Shown here in pieces: positions 40,625 through 59,555 of a stretch of 64,000 nt of DNA. The DNA is taken from positions 9,486,001 to 9,550,000 of the forward strand of contig CAVNZM010000004.1 of NCBI GenBank assembly GCA_963693365.1, in the 5' to 3' direction. The notes under the pieces were generated by a model. The model did no database searches. It was not told the origin of the DNA and was given only the letters and a program-made list of their open reading frames with translations. The position numbers were made by a program, and so were the translations under genes. The stretch comes from Amoebidium appalachense (Eukaryota; Ichthyosporea). The number at the start of each line of letters is the position of its first letter. The stretch's first letter is position 1.

Positions 40625-42151
40625 GGTGCGTGGATGGTACCTGTGAGGGCGTGGGGTTTGGAGTCCCGGGGGCGGGGAGTGTGGGGGGGGTGGGGGGAGG
40701 GGGAGGGGGGTTGAGGGGGGGAGGGGGAAGGTTTAGAGGGAGGGAGGGGAACGGCATAAGAGAGGGACAAGGTTTGGAGTAGCTGAATGTGCCATAGGCT
40801 AGAGCGACAGAGCATCAGGGCCTGAGATGCAAGATCCCCCTTCTGCCCCCTGCCAGTGCACCCACCCATCTACTCCCCTCCTTTAATGTTTCCTGCCGCT
40901 GTGTCCCAAGAGTGACAGCAAGAAAAGAGTGTTATGGCAGGGGAAGGAAGGAAGTTGGGGTAAAAGATAGGAGCTGGGAAGATGTCCACGGGGAAAGAAA
41001 AATGTCAAAGAGGAAGATGGGTTGATGGCTGAAATTGTATCTTGTACTTTTTGAACAACGCAAAAAAAAAACTTTTTGATTGTTGAGAGCAATGCAGGGG
41101 GCACTGGAGAGCAAAGCAAATGTAAACCGAAATCTGTGCCAACGGAGTACACGGAACTTGGAAGCGGGGGGGGGGGGGGGGGGGGAGGGAGGGGGGGGGG
41201 GGGGGGGGGGAGGAGGGAAGTGGAAGTGGGTTGGGGGGGGGGGGGGGGGGGGATGGGGAGGATATCATCGTACAAAAAAAGCTTACGCGTTGCGTGTGGT
41301 TTTCAGGAAAATTCGTTTGCGTTCGTGTTGTTGTTGTTGTTACTACCTATAGGTACTGTCAGACAACTTTTGTGGGAGGCTGAAAACGAAGTCCGCACAT
41401 TCACCGAGTTCGTGCCAAAAAGCAAGAAAGTGAGCAGTTCTCAAAAAGGCTCGCCACCTGCCATATATAGGTTTATGTTGGGTGCGTAACACACCAATCA
41501 GATAGCAGCAGATTTCTTATTAGTTTATACAGCCACCATGGTGACGGCACTCAGTGCTGAGAGTTGTAAAAAGGACACAAAACGAAACACAAGGTCAGGG
41601 TATATTTATAATATATAAATAAATATATATACCAGCGTATTCAGTTATATAGTCGAATACACATTGTATATGTATATACTTGATAGGCTTCATTCTACCT
41701 TATAGGCGGTCCGCAGGCTTGTTAGGAGCCGTTGGCGAAAACATAGCATTTGGATCTACAGGCTTTTTCAGAGTGGCAGGCACCCGGATTTTCAGCAAAG
41801 TTGAGTATACCAATCCAGGTGGGGGGCGTGTTCGTTTACCTCGCTGTTTCATCACAAGACTAAAGGACTGGCACCAGTTGAATGAAACAAGGATTTATGC
41901 ACACAGGCGAAAAGAGGATTCAGTGGGTTCGAGGGTTGGTACAGCGAGGCACGCGCACGGGACCACAATTACAGCATTACCACGAACAAGGATTAGGTAA
42001 CAAGTCATTAGTTAAACCTTCCTCTCAGTTGTAAACCTTCCTCTCCGTTGTCTGCTTCTCACAGAGCACTTGTAATGTTATCACCCTGGTGCTGGCCATT
42101 TTGAAGGAGTAACCCTCTTGAGGACATGGAGCGGTCCATGCGTCACCCAAC
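40625..42151. other. Divergent promoter region of thioesterase and glycosyltransferase genes
   Basis: Contains G-runs at 41166-41210 and 41235-41253. An AT-rich stretch at 41600-41640 (TATTTATAATATATAAAT) could include a TATA element for either direction. The short open frame at 41680-42000 is not protein-like enough to call. Confidence 0.4.
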
Positions 42152-43010
42152 ATGAGCGCAAAAATGACTGTCACCTTCAAACCCGTTTGGGTTTCCTTTT
42201 TCGGCGGCGTGCTTGTATCTATCCTATGTTTCTCTCTCTTCGGTTCCTTTGGCCCTTCATTACCGTGTGTGCAGGACGCACCAACCGCTTTTTCGACTCC
42301 CACAAACTCACTGTCGATGCAACAGCCAATAACGGATTGCTCACAATGTGAGAATACCCTTGCTAAACAAGACGGCGATGTGGCTGGGAAAAGAGCATTC
42401 ACGACGCTCATGGCAGACACAGTAACAGCATGGAACACTCTGTGTCTGGCGTACTTTCTTCATGTGAGAGTAAAGTCTAAGTATCCGCTGGTGGTGATGA
42501 CTTTGCAAGACAACCTGGATGAGAGGTTGGAGAAAGCATTAAAGGGGTTGAATGCAGTGCCCTTGAGGATAGAGAGGTTCCCAGTGGAGCCGACAGGCAC
42601 ACAGGTGAGTTATTGTGGAAAATTTCGTGTGGAATGGGGGAACATGGCATACACAAACTTATGCATCACCAGGTGCTCACCGACAGACAGGGGCATACTT
42701 CACTTTCTATGATCTACCCCCAGACAATCCTACCCTCTGCCTGCCATCTTGACTCCCGCCCTCATCTCACCCCCCAACCTCCCCATTGCTTATATAAAAA
42801 GATCTGAGAAAGGTGCCAGTTGTGGGATCTGTTTAGACACCTTTTGCCTTTTTACAGCTATTCTGTTTTGCTTTTGGTTTGTGTGCTTCTCTTGTTAACT
42901 TTTCCCTTCGTCACGTTCTCGACTCCTTTTTCTTTTTCCTTTCTCTTCCTTTTCTTTCTAATCTTCTAATGTTTTTGCATGTATACCCCACCCCAAACCC
43001 CCCTCCCCCC

Positions 43011-43051
<41 letters not shown>

Positions 43052-43549
43052 CCCTTTCGCCCCTCGTGGATGATTTGTGCACCCCCTGAGGAAGGGCTCT
43101 ACGCATGATCATACTCTTGTAAGTGTCTGCTCGGCATACTCTGCATTGTGCCCCCCCCCCCCCCCCCCCCCCCTCTTCCTCCCCCCCCTCCCGGTACACC
43201 CACCCACCCACCCACCCACCCACCCTTCCGTGTGGGCCTCCACAGATACGGCCCAATCAAGGTTAATGTCGGCACACGGGCACACAGTGAAATTTGCATT
43301 ACACATCATACATTCTGCTATGCATATCACACACATCCTCACACACACAAACAAATGGCTCACACACGATGCACGCACTCGTGCATGGTGCATGCATACC
43401 CTGAACCCAAACGCGCATGCGCAGGCATACACGCACACGCACACGCACACTCACACACGCACACGCACACTCACACACGCACGCACACACACACACACAC
43501 ACACACTTAAACACACACACACACAAAAAAACTAGACTCGCACAAATAA

Positions 43550-43611
<62 letters not shown>

Positions 43612-43642
43612 GCACATCCACCCACCCACCCACCCACCCACC

Positions 43643-43725
<83 letters not shown>

Positions 43726-45048
43726 ACACACGTACACACGTGCAGATGTGGGACAACGTGCGCTACAGCTGGCGCCAGTCTCTCCACCGGCTATCCATGT
43801 TTAACCTCCGCCAGTACGATCGTCTTGCCTATCTGGACAGCGACATGTACGTGAAATACAATGCGGACGAAATGTTGGATTTTGGGGGTCCTATCACTGT
43901 CACGTATGGAACGGGGGGGCTCAATGGAGGTGCCATGGTAAGTTTGCAATGTTTTGTCTTTCACCTCCCTCCATCCCTCCCCTGCCTCTCTTTCGCTCTC
44001 TCTTTCTCTCTCTCTCACTCACTCACTCCATTTCTCTCCCCTCCCCCCCCCCCCCCCCCCCCCGCCTTCTCTCCCTCCCTCCACAGCTCCCTTTCTTCCT
44101 CTCCTTCTCCCTCCCCCCCCCCCCCCCTTCCCCCCCCCCCCCCTGGGGATGGGCTCTGCTAATTATGCATACTCTTTATGTATGGCTTGCATTCTGCATC
44201 ATGTTATCCGTTTGTTCTTGTGTACTTCGTACTTTTTGACGCATTCAAACCCCCCCTTTTTTCCTCCCTCTCTCGTGTTCTCATCCTCTTTGGTTTGGTG
44301 TGTTTGTGTACTTCTGTAGGTGAGGTGGGTGATAGCGTTAGGATTTGTCGTCCAGGAAGGGATGAATCGGCTGAAGGGGGGTGGGTGGATAGGAGCTAGT
44401 GCTGATGGTGGCTCTGTTTGTGGTGGTGGGGGGAAAAGGGGGAGGGGGGGTGGGGTGGGGTGTGGAGGGGGGGTATTGTGGTGGCATATGTGTATACATA
44501 CCTATGGATGTGTGCCTAGGGCACGGGGTCACGGTGTCGTCTGTTTGTGACTGTGTACGCCCTGTGCTTGCATTAGTTTATGTCGTTGGGTGGTTGTGAT
44601 TATGCAGGCTGGGATATTGAATGTAGTTGATTGTGCTATAGTGGACCTAGGATGAATGTTGTCGATGGCAAATCTGTATTCCTGACTTTGGTGGTAAGGG
44701 GAAGGTGGGGAAGGGGGAAGGGAGGGAGGAAGGGGACGGGGAGGTGTGTGTGTGGGGGGGAGGTGGGGAGGTGGGGGAAGGGGGGAGGCGGGGGGGAAGG
44801 GAGGGAGGAAGAGGGTGTGTGTGTTTGGGTGGGTCGGGGGATGGGATGGGGGCAAGGGGAGGAAAAAGGTGTGGGTGGAGGTAGGAATGCTGGTGGTGGG
44901 GACGGAGGATGTGTATGTGTGTCACTGTGTATGTGTGTGTGTGTGCGGTGGTGGTTGGTGGGGGGGAGGGGGGGGGGGAAGGGTTGACCAGTTGGCCAGG
45001 AAAGAAATATACACAAGGTGTAAGTTCCCTCTCACTTTTCTGTCTCCC

Positions 45049-45112
<64 letters not shown>

Positions 45113-45153
45113 TATTATTATTTTATTATTATTATTATTATTATTTTATTAGT

Positions 45154-45193
<40 letters not shown>

Positions 45194-45626
45194 TTTTGGG
45201 GGGGGGGGGAGGGAGGGAGGGAGGGAGGGATGTATAGATTGAATGACATCAGCGTGCAGTAGCTCAAACGAGGGTTGTCCACATTCCCGCAATTCTATTA
45301 TTACATTACTTGCGACATGGGATCCACCATTCTAGAAACGACTGGAAACCTCTTTTCTCCCCTGACATTCCTTCTCGAAACATTTCACACGCAGGTGTTT
45401 GAGCCTAAGGCCGGCCTATACGATGCCATGCTCAGGTTTGCACGTGCACACCTCACGCAGTCACGTGTTAATGATAAGATATGGAGGAAGAGCGATCAGA
45501 GCTTCCTAATCGAATTCCTCAAAGATTGGTCAGGTGGGGCACCCTTTTTATCGCTCTCTTTCTCTCGCTCCCTCCCCCCCCCCCCCCCCCTCACACACAC
45601 ACACACATACACACACACATACACAC

Positions 45627-45668
<42 letters not shown>

Positions 45669-45782
45669 AAAAAAGACGAATTAAACACAACCCCAAACCC
45701 CCTTCCCCTGCCCCACTCGTGTTTGTGTTGTAAACCTCGAGTACTGCAACCCTCTTGGCCCCCCCTTCCCCCCCGCCCCCCC

Positions 45783-45860
<78 letters not shown>

Positions 45861-48004
45861 CACCCAACACCCCCCATCCCCCACCCACCCACCCACCCAC
45901 CCACCCACCCACTAACCCATCCACACACGCACACCCCACACACCCACTGATCCTCCCGATGGGCTCTGCTTATGACGCATACTGTGCGCACGGCTGATGT
46001 TGCATACTTGAATGTTTGCCTTTGCATGTGTCCTGCACCATGCTTCTCATCGTGTATGCGTACTTCGTACTGTGTTCCGCATTCAAACCCCCCCTGTCTT
46101 CTTTCAGAGGTGTCCTTTCAGGACAGACCACTGTGTGGAGACATCTTTACTTCCATGCAACCGGGCATGGTTGCTCTGTGTCGTGCATCTGTAAGCACAT
46201 ACGCGTTTTTCGCCGCACTGCATTAGTTTGCACACACATCTTCACCGTTTTGCTCACCTTGCTTGCATAAGCAACCCTGCTCGTCTTTGATCAAGACGGG
46301 TTGACCCACCCAAGTTCAGTTGATGCTGCTGTCTGAGTTGGAGCGTCGTATATACGCGGGCTAAGGGGTCGAAACTCAGACGCAATTGATGACTTGGGCC
46401 CTCCCTGAGGATGGGCTCTGCTTATGACGCATACTGTGCGCACGGCTGATGTTGCATACTTGAATGTTTGCCTTTGCATGTGTCCTGCACCATGCTTCTC
46501 ATCGTGTATGCGTACTTCGTACTGTGTTCCGCATTCAAACCCCCCCCCCCCCCCCCCCCTCCCCACACACACACACACACACCGACACCCCACACACTCA
46601 TCCACCAACCCACCCACCGTCCCACCCAACCACCTGCCCATCCACACATACACACTCATACAAAGATCTTCTCCCCATTTCCCTCACACCAACCCACCAT
46701 TCCCCATCCCACAAACAGCAGGCCGCTCCCCTCCCCCCCCCCCCTCCCCCCCTCCCCCCCCCCCCCCCACCACCACCACCACCACCGCCACCACACCACA
46801 CCCACACGCACACACACAAATTCTCCCCCACCACCACCACCGCCACCACACACACACACACACACACACACACAAGCCGCCCTCCCTAACCCCACACACA
46901 CCCAAACACAAACTCCACTGTCCATTCCTCCTATCATTGCTTTTCCCGCTGAAAACAAACTCACCCTTGCACCCTTTTTCACATGCAGGCGACAAGAACG
47001 GAGAACGGTTTGGACACAGGGAAGCCATCGGGGTACCTGTTGCATCGTTCATCTACAACTATGCGGCAATAAAGTGCGAGGAATTGGCTGCTGAACCATA
47101 CAACCTGGTCAAGATATTTCACTTCACGTTTACACCAAACCACACTAAGCCTCTGGAAATGGATCCGGCACAGGTAGGGTTAACTTAAGATAATCAAAAC
47201 ACAAAAAAGAAAAGAAAAAAAAACAAAAGAAACAGGAAAAAACGGTGAATCGCTCACACCGATCGGCATTGCTATTTGCACAGGCGTGCGCATGTGTACA
47301 CTGAGGTGCAACCTATGCACACACACACATGCAGGCGCGCACGCACATGCAAATATGGACGGATGCACACACACACACACACTCACACCCCCTCACACAC
47401 GCGCTTACTCACTCTTTCACGCATTTGCTCATTCACTCACTCACTCACTCACTTGTACATGCATACGTATGCACACTTACCCATACATATACCATACACA
47501 TACACAATAACATCCCCATACACGTGCGCCCATTTGCTCCCCCTTACTCACACACACGATGTCAATATCATATACACACACACATATATATATAGACTAC
47601 ACTCCGTGCATAATGGGTCTCAACATATGGCGTGTCACATGTAGTGATACAACTTGGCTACCGTTGTGGCTTCCTAAAGCCCACGGGCACGAGGTGAATG
47701 CTGGCTGGCCGCCAGGGGCTTACCCACCCGTTCGAACACGTTAAAGTTCCACCCGGTCAGGTGCACTGCCCCCCCCAGTGGCATAGGTCAAACCTATTGG
47801 TTTATTACGTGGGGTAACCCTCTAATAAAGCAATAGTTGCCAGGTTAAGTTCCCCCCTGTTTTCTCTGTCTCCATGTCCCCCCTTCCCCCCCCCCCCCCC
47901 TCCCCTTCCCCCCCCCCCCCCCCTCTCTTCCCCCTCCCCCCGCCCCCTTCCCCTTCTCTCTCTCCTCTCTCTCCCCCTCCCCTCCCTCTCTCCCCCCCCC
48001 TCGC

Positions 48005-48036
<32 letters not shown>

Positions 48037-48461
48037 CTCCCCTTCTCTATAGGTTAGGGAGTCGGGGAGCTTTTTAGAAGCCCGGCTTATGCTCTATCTC
48101 TCTGCTTGCTTTCTTTGTTTTTTTTTTGATATTATTATTTTTTTTTGTCTGCTTGCAGATTTTGCAATCTCTGCGTTTTTTAATTGCTGCTCCTTGAACA
48201 ACCCTGCTCGTCTTTGGCCAAGACGGGTGGACTCGCCTATTGCTGTTGAAACAAAGTATGAGTTGGGAACCACGCGTGAGAGGTTAAAGAGTCGAAACCC
48301 ATGCTTTTGTGGAGGCATAGGAACCCCCCTGATGATGGGCTCTGTTCAAGTGTCTTCTGCCTGCACGCTTAAATTGTTTGATTTTGGATTTCCCACCTTT
48401 GTGACGCTTTGTTGTTGCTCTTTGTTGTCTTCTCCATATTTCCAACCCTCTAACGCATACA

Positions 48462-48494
<33 letters not shown>

Positions 48495-48818
48495 ACGCCC
48501 ATCACAACTCACAGCCACGAGTGTTATGGGCCCTACAATGAATTGCCCATTGCTTCCATCTTGCTCTGTTGATAACAAAAAATCCAAATCCTCTTTTGCC
48601 TGTTTGACTCGCCATACCTTTTTAATCGTCCCTCCCCCCATCTCTCCCCCCTTTGGTGTCTCCTCCATGTTTCCAACCCTCTAACGCATACATCCCCCCC
48701 CCCCCCCCCCCCCTCCCCCCTCCCCGCCCTCCCCCCCCCCCCCCCCCCCCCCCTCCCCCCCCCCCCTCCCCCCCGCCCGACGAGTGTGGTCACGAGCCCA
48801 ACCCATTCCCTTGTGTTG

Positions 48819-48884
<66 letters not shown>

Positions 48885-49237
48885 CTGCCTGTGTCTGCGT
48901 GCGCGGTTGCGCTTGTGTGTGTGTTTGTGAAAGATGGAGGGAAGAGAGAGGGGGGGGGGGGGGGGGGGGGGGAGAATATGAGGATGTGATGCTGATAAAT
49001 AGCGGCATGTTGTTGCCAAGCTACATCAGTAGGGAGTTATTGCGGACTAGATAAACAACATGTTCGGTACATATTCCTACTTTCTTTTGGTTGTTTTATA
49101 GAAACCATTAAGTATGGTGCCTAAACAACTGTGTGCGCTTGCAGGTGTCCCCAGAGTGCTTCCGTCCCCCTGTGGCCGCCTTCCACGAAGCAAAACGCGA
49201 AATCTTGAAAATGTTTCCGGATTTGGCGTCGCTGTGA
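42152..49237 (+). CDS. GT8-family (glycogenin-like) glycosyltransferase, type II membrane protein, 353 aa
   Basis: Exons 42152-42604, 43746-43937, 45395-45533, 46989-47173, 49145-49237, all phase-consistent. Residues about 10-30 ([19 protein letters not shown]) form a signal anchor, placing the enzyme in the Golgi or ER lumen. The catalytic domain begins [20 protein letters not shown]. The metal- and nucleotide-sugar-binding DxD is YLDSDMYV (D182, D184), preceded by [10 protein letters not shown] as in glycogenin and yeast GNT1-like enzymes. [20 protein letters not shown] is the 'NaGvmvl.ps..l' block, [11 protein letters not shown] the 'sDQ.fLn' block, and KIFHFTF the C-terminal 'k.iHf' block. 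It transfers a sugar from UDP- or GDP-sugar to an unknown acceptor. Introns hold CA, C-run, (ATT)n and dispersed repeats. Confidence 0.85.
43000..43740. repeat. C-runs, (CCCA)n and (CA)n before GT8 exon 2
   Basis: (CA)n 43012-43048, C-run 43149-43174, (ACCC)n 43196-43226, CA with CG admixture 43430-43515, near-pure CA 43555-43610, (CCCA)n 43617-43645 and (CA)n 43645-43723, ending near the TGCAG acceptor. Confidence 0.85.
44151..44262 (+). repeat. Diverged member of C-tailed dispersed repeat family
   Basis: Begins GATGGGCTCTGCTAATTATG, continues TGCATCATGTTATCCGTTTG, TGTACTTCGTAC and ends GCATTCAAACCCCCC. It matches the family block order with many substitutions. Confidence 0.6.
45050..45235. 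repeat. (ATT)n grading into (ATTT)n, then G-run and (GGGA)n
   Basis: ATT repeats 45053-45140 change to ATTT repeats about 45155-45196, then a G-run and GGGA units. A compound microsatellite in intron 2 of the GT8 gene. Confidence 0.9.
45570..45960. repeat. C-runs (one of about 70 nt), A-run and (CCCA)n
   Basis: C-runs 45573-45590 and 45629-45658, the latter passing into an A-run, and an almost uninterrupted C tract at 45786-45858 followed by (CACC)n 45880-45912. Assembly length here should be treated as uncertain. Confidence 0.85.
45957..46096 (+). repeat. C-tailed dispersed repeat, copy 2
   Basis: From GATGGGCTCTGCTTATGACG through TGCATGTGTCCTGCACCATG and CGTACTTCGTAC to GCATTCAAACCCCCC. 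It is nearly identical over about 130 bp to copies ending at 46545 and 61120. Confidence 0.75.
46218..46552 (+). repeat. C-tailed dispersed repeat, long form
   Basis: About 330 bp nearly identical to 60797-61146. The 5' half has CTGCTCGTCTTTGATCAAGA, GTCGTATATACGCGGGCTAA and GGGGTCGAAACTC; the last resembles a Pol III B box (GGTTCGANNCC). The 3' half is the 130-bp block seen alone at 45957-46088, and it ends in a C-run. This looks like a SINE-like element, but a clear A box was not found. Confidence 0.65.
46545..46875. repeat. C-runs, (CA)n and (CCA)n before GT8 exon 4
   Basis: C tract and CA 46540-46580, C-runs 46731-46768, (CCA)n 46768-46795 and 46828-46848, CA 46848-46873. Confidence 0.85.
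47560..48118 (+). repeat. Dispersed repeat, about 560 bp, second copy at 60219-60715
   Basis: Starts GTCAATATCATATACACACA, continues GACTACACTCCGTGCATAAT and CTGGCTGGCCGCCAGGGGCT, with CCCGTTCGAACACG (B-box-like) and AATAAAGCAATAG, then a C/T-rich zone of variable length and TATAGGTTAGGGAGTCGGGG. Outside the C-rich part the two copies differ at only a few positions, so the element moved or duplicated recently. Confidence 0.75.
48119..48700. repeat. Diverged repeat fragments and C-runs in GT8 intron 4
   Basis: At 48196-48370 a diverged relative of the long C-tailed repeat (ACCCTGCTCGTCTTTGGCCA ... AGAGTCGAAACCC ... GATGGGCTCTG). At 48405-48465 and 48650-48695 two copies of the TCTCCATATTTCCAACCCTC / AACGCATACATCCCC block, each running into a C tract. 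A third copy is at 60718-60783. Confidence 0.6.
48700..48985. repeat. C-runs, (GT)n and G-run before GT8 exon 5
   Basis: C-rich to 48775, (GT)n 48820-48883, G-run 48950-48972. Confidence 0.85.
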
Positions 49238-49787
49238 GTAGGGGGGGATTTTATTTTTACTGGTGCGGCAATACCAGACACATATTAGCGGCTTCTACTA
49301 TATTTTTGTTGTTGTTGTTTTATAAAAACTATTTACAGGCAACTGGATGGCTATATTTTTGTCCTTTTTATTATGGTACAGTCAGTAGCTAAGTAGCTTA
49401 GAGACACGTATTTTCTTTTCTCTGACCGTTCTCTCTTTTTTCTTTCCATCACACTTCTGCGAACTCACCACAATGTACATATGTATCTCGTTGTACACTG
49501 TCCACAACTCGTGCCTTTTAGGTAATATTTTTGCGCTGTGCGAGAGTTTAAATGTGCCGAAACCGTGGCAGAAAAAGGAAAAAAACACAATTCAGGGAAA
49601 TTTCAAGTGTTTGGGACTTTTGAATTCTTATGATCACGAGCGGTACACGCTGGGCCGTGACACCATGTACCAAGTAACAACAACGTAACAATAACTTGTA
49701 TGTATTTTTGGATTTATTATTATACCGTACCCTAGCTGGATCCGGAACAGGCGCCCGCCCCCTCCTCCGGCCCTCCGCCCCCTCGAG

Positions 49788-49821
<34 letters not shown>

Positions 49822-49914
49822 GCCTCCAACCCCTCCCACACACACACACTCGCATGTCCACACCGTACATATTCTCAGTGGTTCCCTCCCCCTCCCCCCG
49901 CCCCCTTCCAACTG

Positions 49915-50072
49915 AGGATGGGCTCTGCTTATGACGCATATTGTGCGTATTAATATTGCTGATAACGTTAAATACTTGAATGTTTGCCTTTGCATGTGTA
50001 CATGTCCTATACCATGCTTCTCGTCGTGTATATGTACTTCGTACCGTATTCCGCATTCAACCCTCCCCCCCC
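49915..50072 (+). repeat. C-tailed dispersed repeat, diverged copy
   Basis: GATGGGCTCTGCTTATGACG ... TTGAATGTTTGCCTTTGCAT ... GTACTTCGTACCG ... CCGCATTCAACCC followed by a C-run. It carries small insertions relative to the 46-kb copies. Confidence 0.65.
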
Positions 50073-50184
50073 CCCCCCCCCCCCTTTCGAACCCTTCGCA
50101 CACACACCGTACATATTCTCAGTGGTGCCCCCCCCCCCCCCCCCCTTCCAACACCTCCCACACACACACCGTACATATTCTGTG

Positions 50185-50217
<33 letters not shown>

Positions 50218-50757
50218 CCCCTCTCTTCCCCCCAAAACACATACACGCACGTACACACACACCTTTTGGGGTTTGACCCCCACCAACACCCACCAACCTT
50301 TTGCCTCGAAGTTTCCGACTGACACAACGATATCATTCACACTCAGCGTAACAGTGTCCCGTGTCCGGCCTGCCTGCACGCTTGTGCTGTGCACATGTAT
50401 GACGGGTGCAAGCCAGTGTGTGACTGTGCGTGTGTACATACAGTAAAATTCAAACCGTGTGGGCTATCATGTGTGTGTGTGTGTCTGTTACTTCCATAGG
50501 CGCGTGCCCACACACACACACACACACACACATGTAATACACATGCACGCACAACACAACATGCACACGTGTGCGTTTACCAGGGCCATATGAGGTGGAG
50601 TGAGTTTATTGACAGTGGTTCGGCGCCCAGCACCTTTCCAACATCTACTCGGCCACCAGCATGCAACGTCCGCATGGCTGCTATTTATAGCACCATGTAT
50701 CTATTTTTAGCGACATGCGCAATCATCATTTATGGCCTACATTACAATTACACATGC

Positions 50758-50840
50758 ATCCATGCCAACGTTCTAGTGGCAAGATTGTACAAATGTACCA
50801 TCCATGCCAACGTTCTAGTGGCAAGATTGTACAAATGTAC
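50758..50840. repeat. Near-perfect 42-bp tandem duplication
   Basis: ATCCATGCCAACGTTCTAGT and the following 22 bases occur twice head to tail; the second copy lacks only the last base. It lies in the 3' flank between two convergent genes. Confidence 0.85.
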
Positions 50841-51035
50841 AGCTTGTATCACTCCTGTTTTTTTCGGCTCAAATGCCGGTTCATGCGGCAGAGTGTAACA
50901 ATTCCGTTGCACCAATGTGTGTACAAAAAGAATCATCAACACTCCCTTTGCGTTCTGCCCATTCGATTCCCAATCTCGCCTGCAATAAAATAAGCTCAGA
51001 CAAGAACAGTGCGTACTGAACATGAAGAATGTTTT

Positions 51036-57676
<6,641 letters not shown>

Positions 57677-59243
57677 TTTGCTATGTCGTAAAAGGACCAA
57701 ACACTGTGTGCGCAAGGGTCCCAAGGGGTGAGTGAGGAGAAAAAACGCGAAACGTTGTCTTTTGAAGGGTGCTTTTTTCCAGAGCCACGGAAGCATGCTG
57801 CTGCCAGTCAACATGCGGGCGACGTTTGATTGGATGACGGGATCTCCTTAAAGCAGGATTTGAAAATCGCATAAAAAAAATTGGCCCTAAGTAATCTGAA
57901 ATACAGTTCATATTGTGCATAAACGAAACATTTCCTTATGTGTAGATATTGATAAAAAGAGGAGAGAGATTCAAGTAAGTTCGTTATGCCTCATATAGGA
58001 ATTTGGAGCTGTTTAGCCTCCACATATTAGATATTAAAGAGTCACTTCTAAATTTGCCAGGCCGCGAAAAGTGAAAATTTGAAAAAATTAGAGTTATGTG
58101 ACGTCACGCTTGCGATTGTTTAACTGATTAATCTTAGTAATCATAATCTCCGGGAATAAGCGCGATGTACTTGTTTACCAATGGTTTAAACCACATTCTA
58201 ATGATATTGTTATATAGTGATGCTCTAAGATTATGATACATAGGTAGTTAGACTCCTTTTTTTGCACAAACAACACGAACCTTCGAAAAGTTTTTGGAGA
58301 ACGTCCTGTGAGGCTGAGCCAACCAATAGGTAGAATATTTGCCTAAATTGGCATAAGCGCATTTTTAGTACGTGACTTTAAACTAATCACAAAGCTAGCC
58401 GATTGCGCCAACATCTTTCTATCTGGCTTTCCATCTCTCGGTCCCGGACCCAGCTAAATTTTTCCGGATTGGTTGTAGGTACGGGAAAAAAATCCCAAGC
58501 GCTGCAATATAATATCGTGCACAGAAACAAAATCATAGGATGTATATCCTGCAAAACAGTAGCTTCAACGCCGTTATTTCCCATTTCGAATTGTTTGAAG
58601 TCCAATCAGTTTACAGGGCGTCACTGATTGGACCATGCAGACACGCAAGTATGATTGGTTCGGAGCGAACCATCTGGTATGTGTTGTTGCAACTACGTCA
58701 TGCATGATCAAACATACGTCAACAACGTTACAACTTGAAGTCAAGTGAAATTTTCCAACAACTTTTGTACGTGTGTGTGGTTACCTACTTTTAACTACTT
58801 TGACATACATACGTCGCATGCCTAGCATATCATTCCCTTTTAATCTAAGAGAAAATAAGCTCCACAAGTCTAACATTTACATACAGGGCGTGCTTTGCGT
58901 TTTCAGTTGATACGCTTTTTGAGGCAGTGTAGACCTCTGTCGTTTTTGCTTGAGAAACACATACACACTCTGTCGGAGGGAACGTCAAGAACTTCAACAA
59001 TCTGTGTACCTACTTTGCTAAGCTGCAGCCTTTGGTATGGTCACAGTACTTCCACTGCACATTTCGCCTACGGTGTTTGATCATTCCCACGTCGTAGTGA
59101 CGAATGCTGTTTACCCGAAGTATACTCGTCCGTTTATGTTGGTGACGTGAAGAGTTGATGGCAGCGATAAGTAGGCAGGATGCTCCATCTATCTTAATGC
59201 GGCTTCTAGTTGGATTATTTTTTTTTATTTTTTTTATTTTCTT

Positions 59244-59287
<44 letters not shown>

Positions 59288-59555
59288 TCAGGCCACGTGC
59301 TCTGTGTAGTCAAATGGGAGACCTAACAATATAAACTTTGTGCTTTTGGTCGTCCTGGATCTTTCACACTGGTAAACCGTGGATCATGCGACCTCAGGCA
59401 ATCAAATCATATAAACTGATTTTTGAGCGGTGTTGGTGATGAGCAAATTGTTGCTCCCTTCACAATGATTCATGGCGAGTTTGTGCTCAGTCATTCATGC
59501 AACTAAGATACTTTTACACTGCAGCCACACACAAAGCCATCCTTCCTTTTCAGCC
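57677..59555. other. Divergent intergenic region
   Basis: Contains the promoters of the sulfhydrylase (-) and of the secreted protein (+). Mostly ordinary AT-rich sequence; a T-run into a G-run at 59219-59285 is the only repeat. CAT-rich open frames at 58387-58627 are not protein-like. Confidence 0.45.

Larger units (their letters stand above)
49238..51035. other. Convergent intergenic region with repeat copies
   Basis: Between the GT8 stop and the sulfhydrylase stop. It holds a C-run 49790-49819, a C-tailed repeat copy (49915-50072), repeated CACACCGTACATATTCTCAG-type blocks between C-runs (49855-50215) and a 42-bp tandem duplication (50758-50840). No gene seen. Confidence 0.55.

Noticed and set aside
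41680-42000. 106-codon open frame upstream of the GT8 gene
   Set aside because: Composition and residue pattern are not protein-like, no splice partner is found, and it lies in the expected promoter region.
45786-45858. The 70-base C tract as a functional G-quadruplex or telomere-like element
   Set aside because: Possible in principle, but C-runs of this kind are everywhere in these introns and such long runs are error-prone in sequencing, so no special role is claimed.
47725-47745. tRNA gene suggested by CCCGTTCGAACACG
   Set aside because: The bases flanking the T-loop-like GTTCGAAC do not form a T stem, and no acceptor or anticodon stem pairs with it. It is kept only as a B-box-like motif in a repeat.
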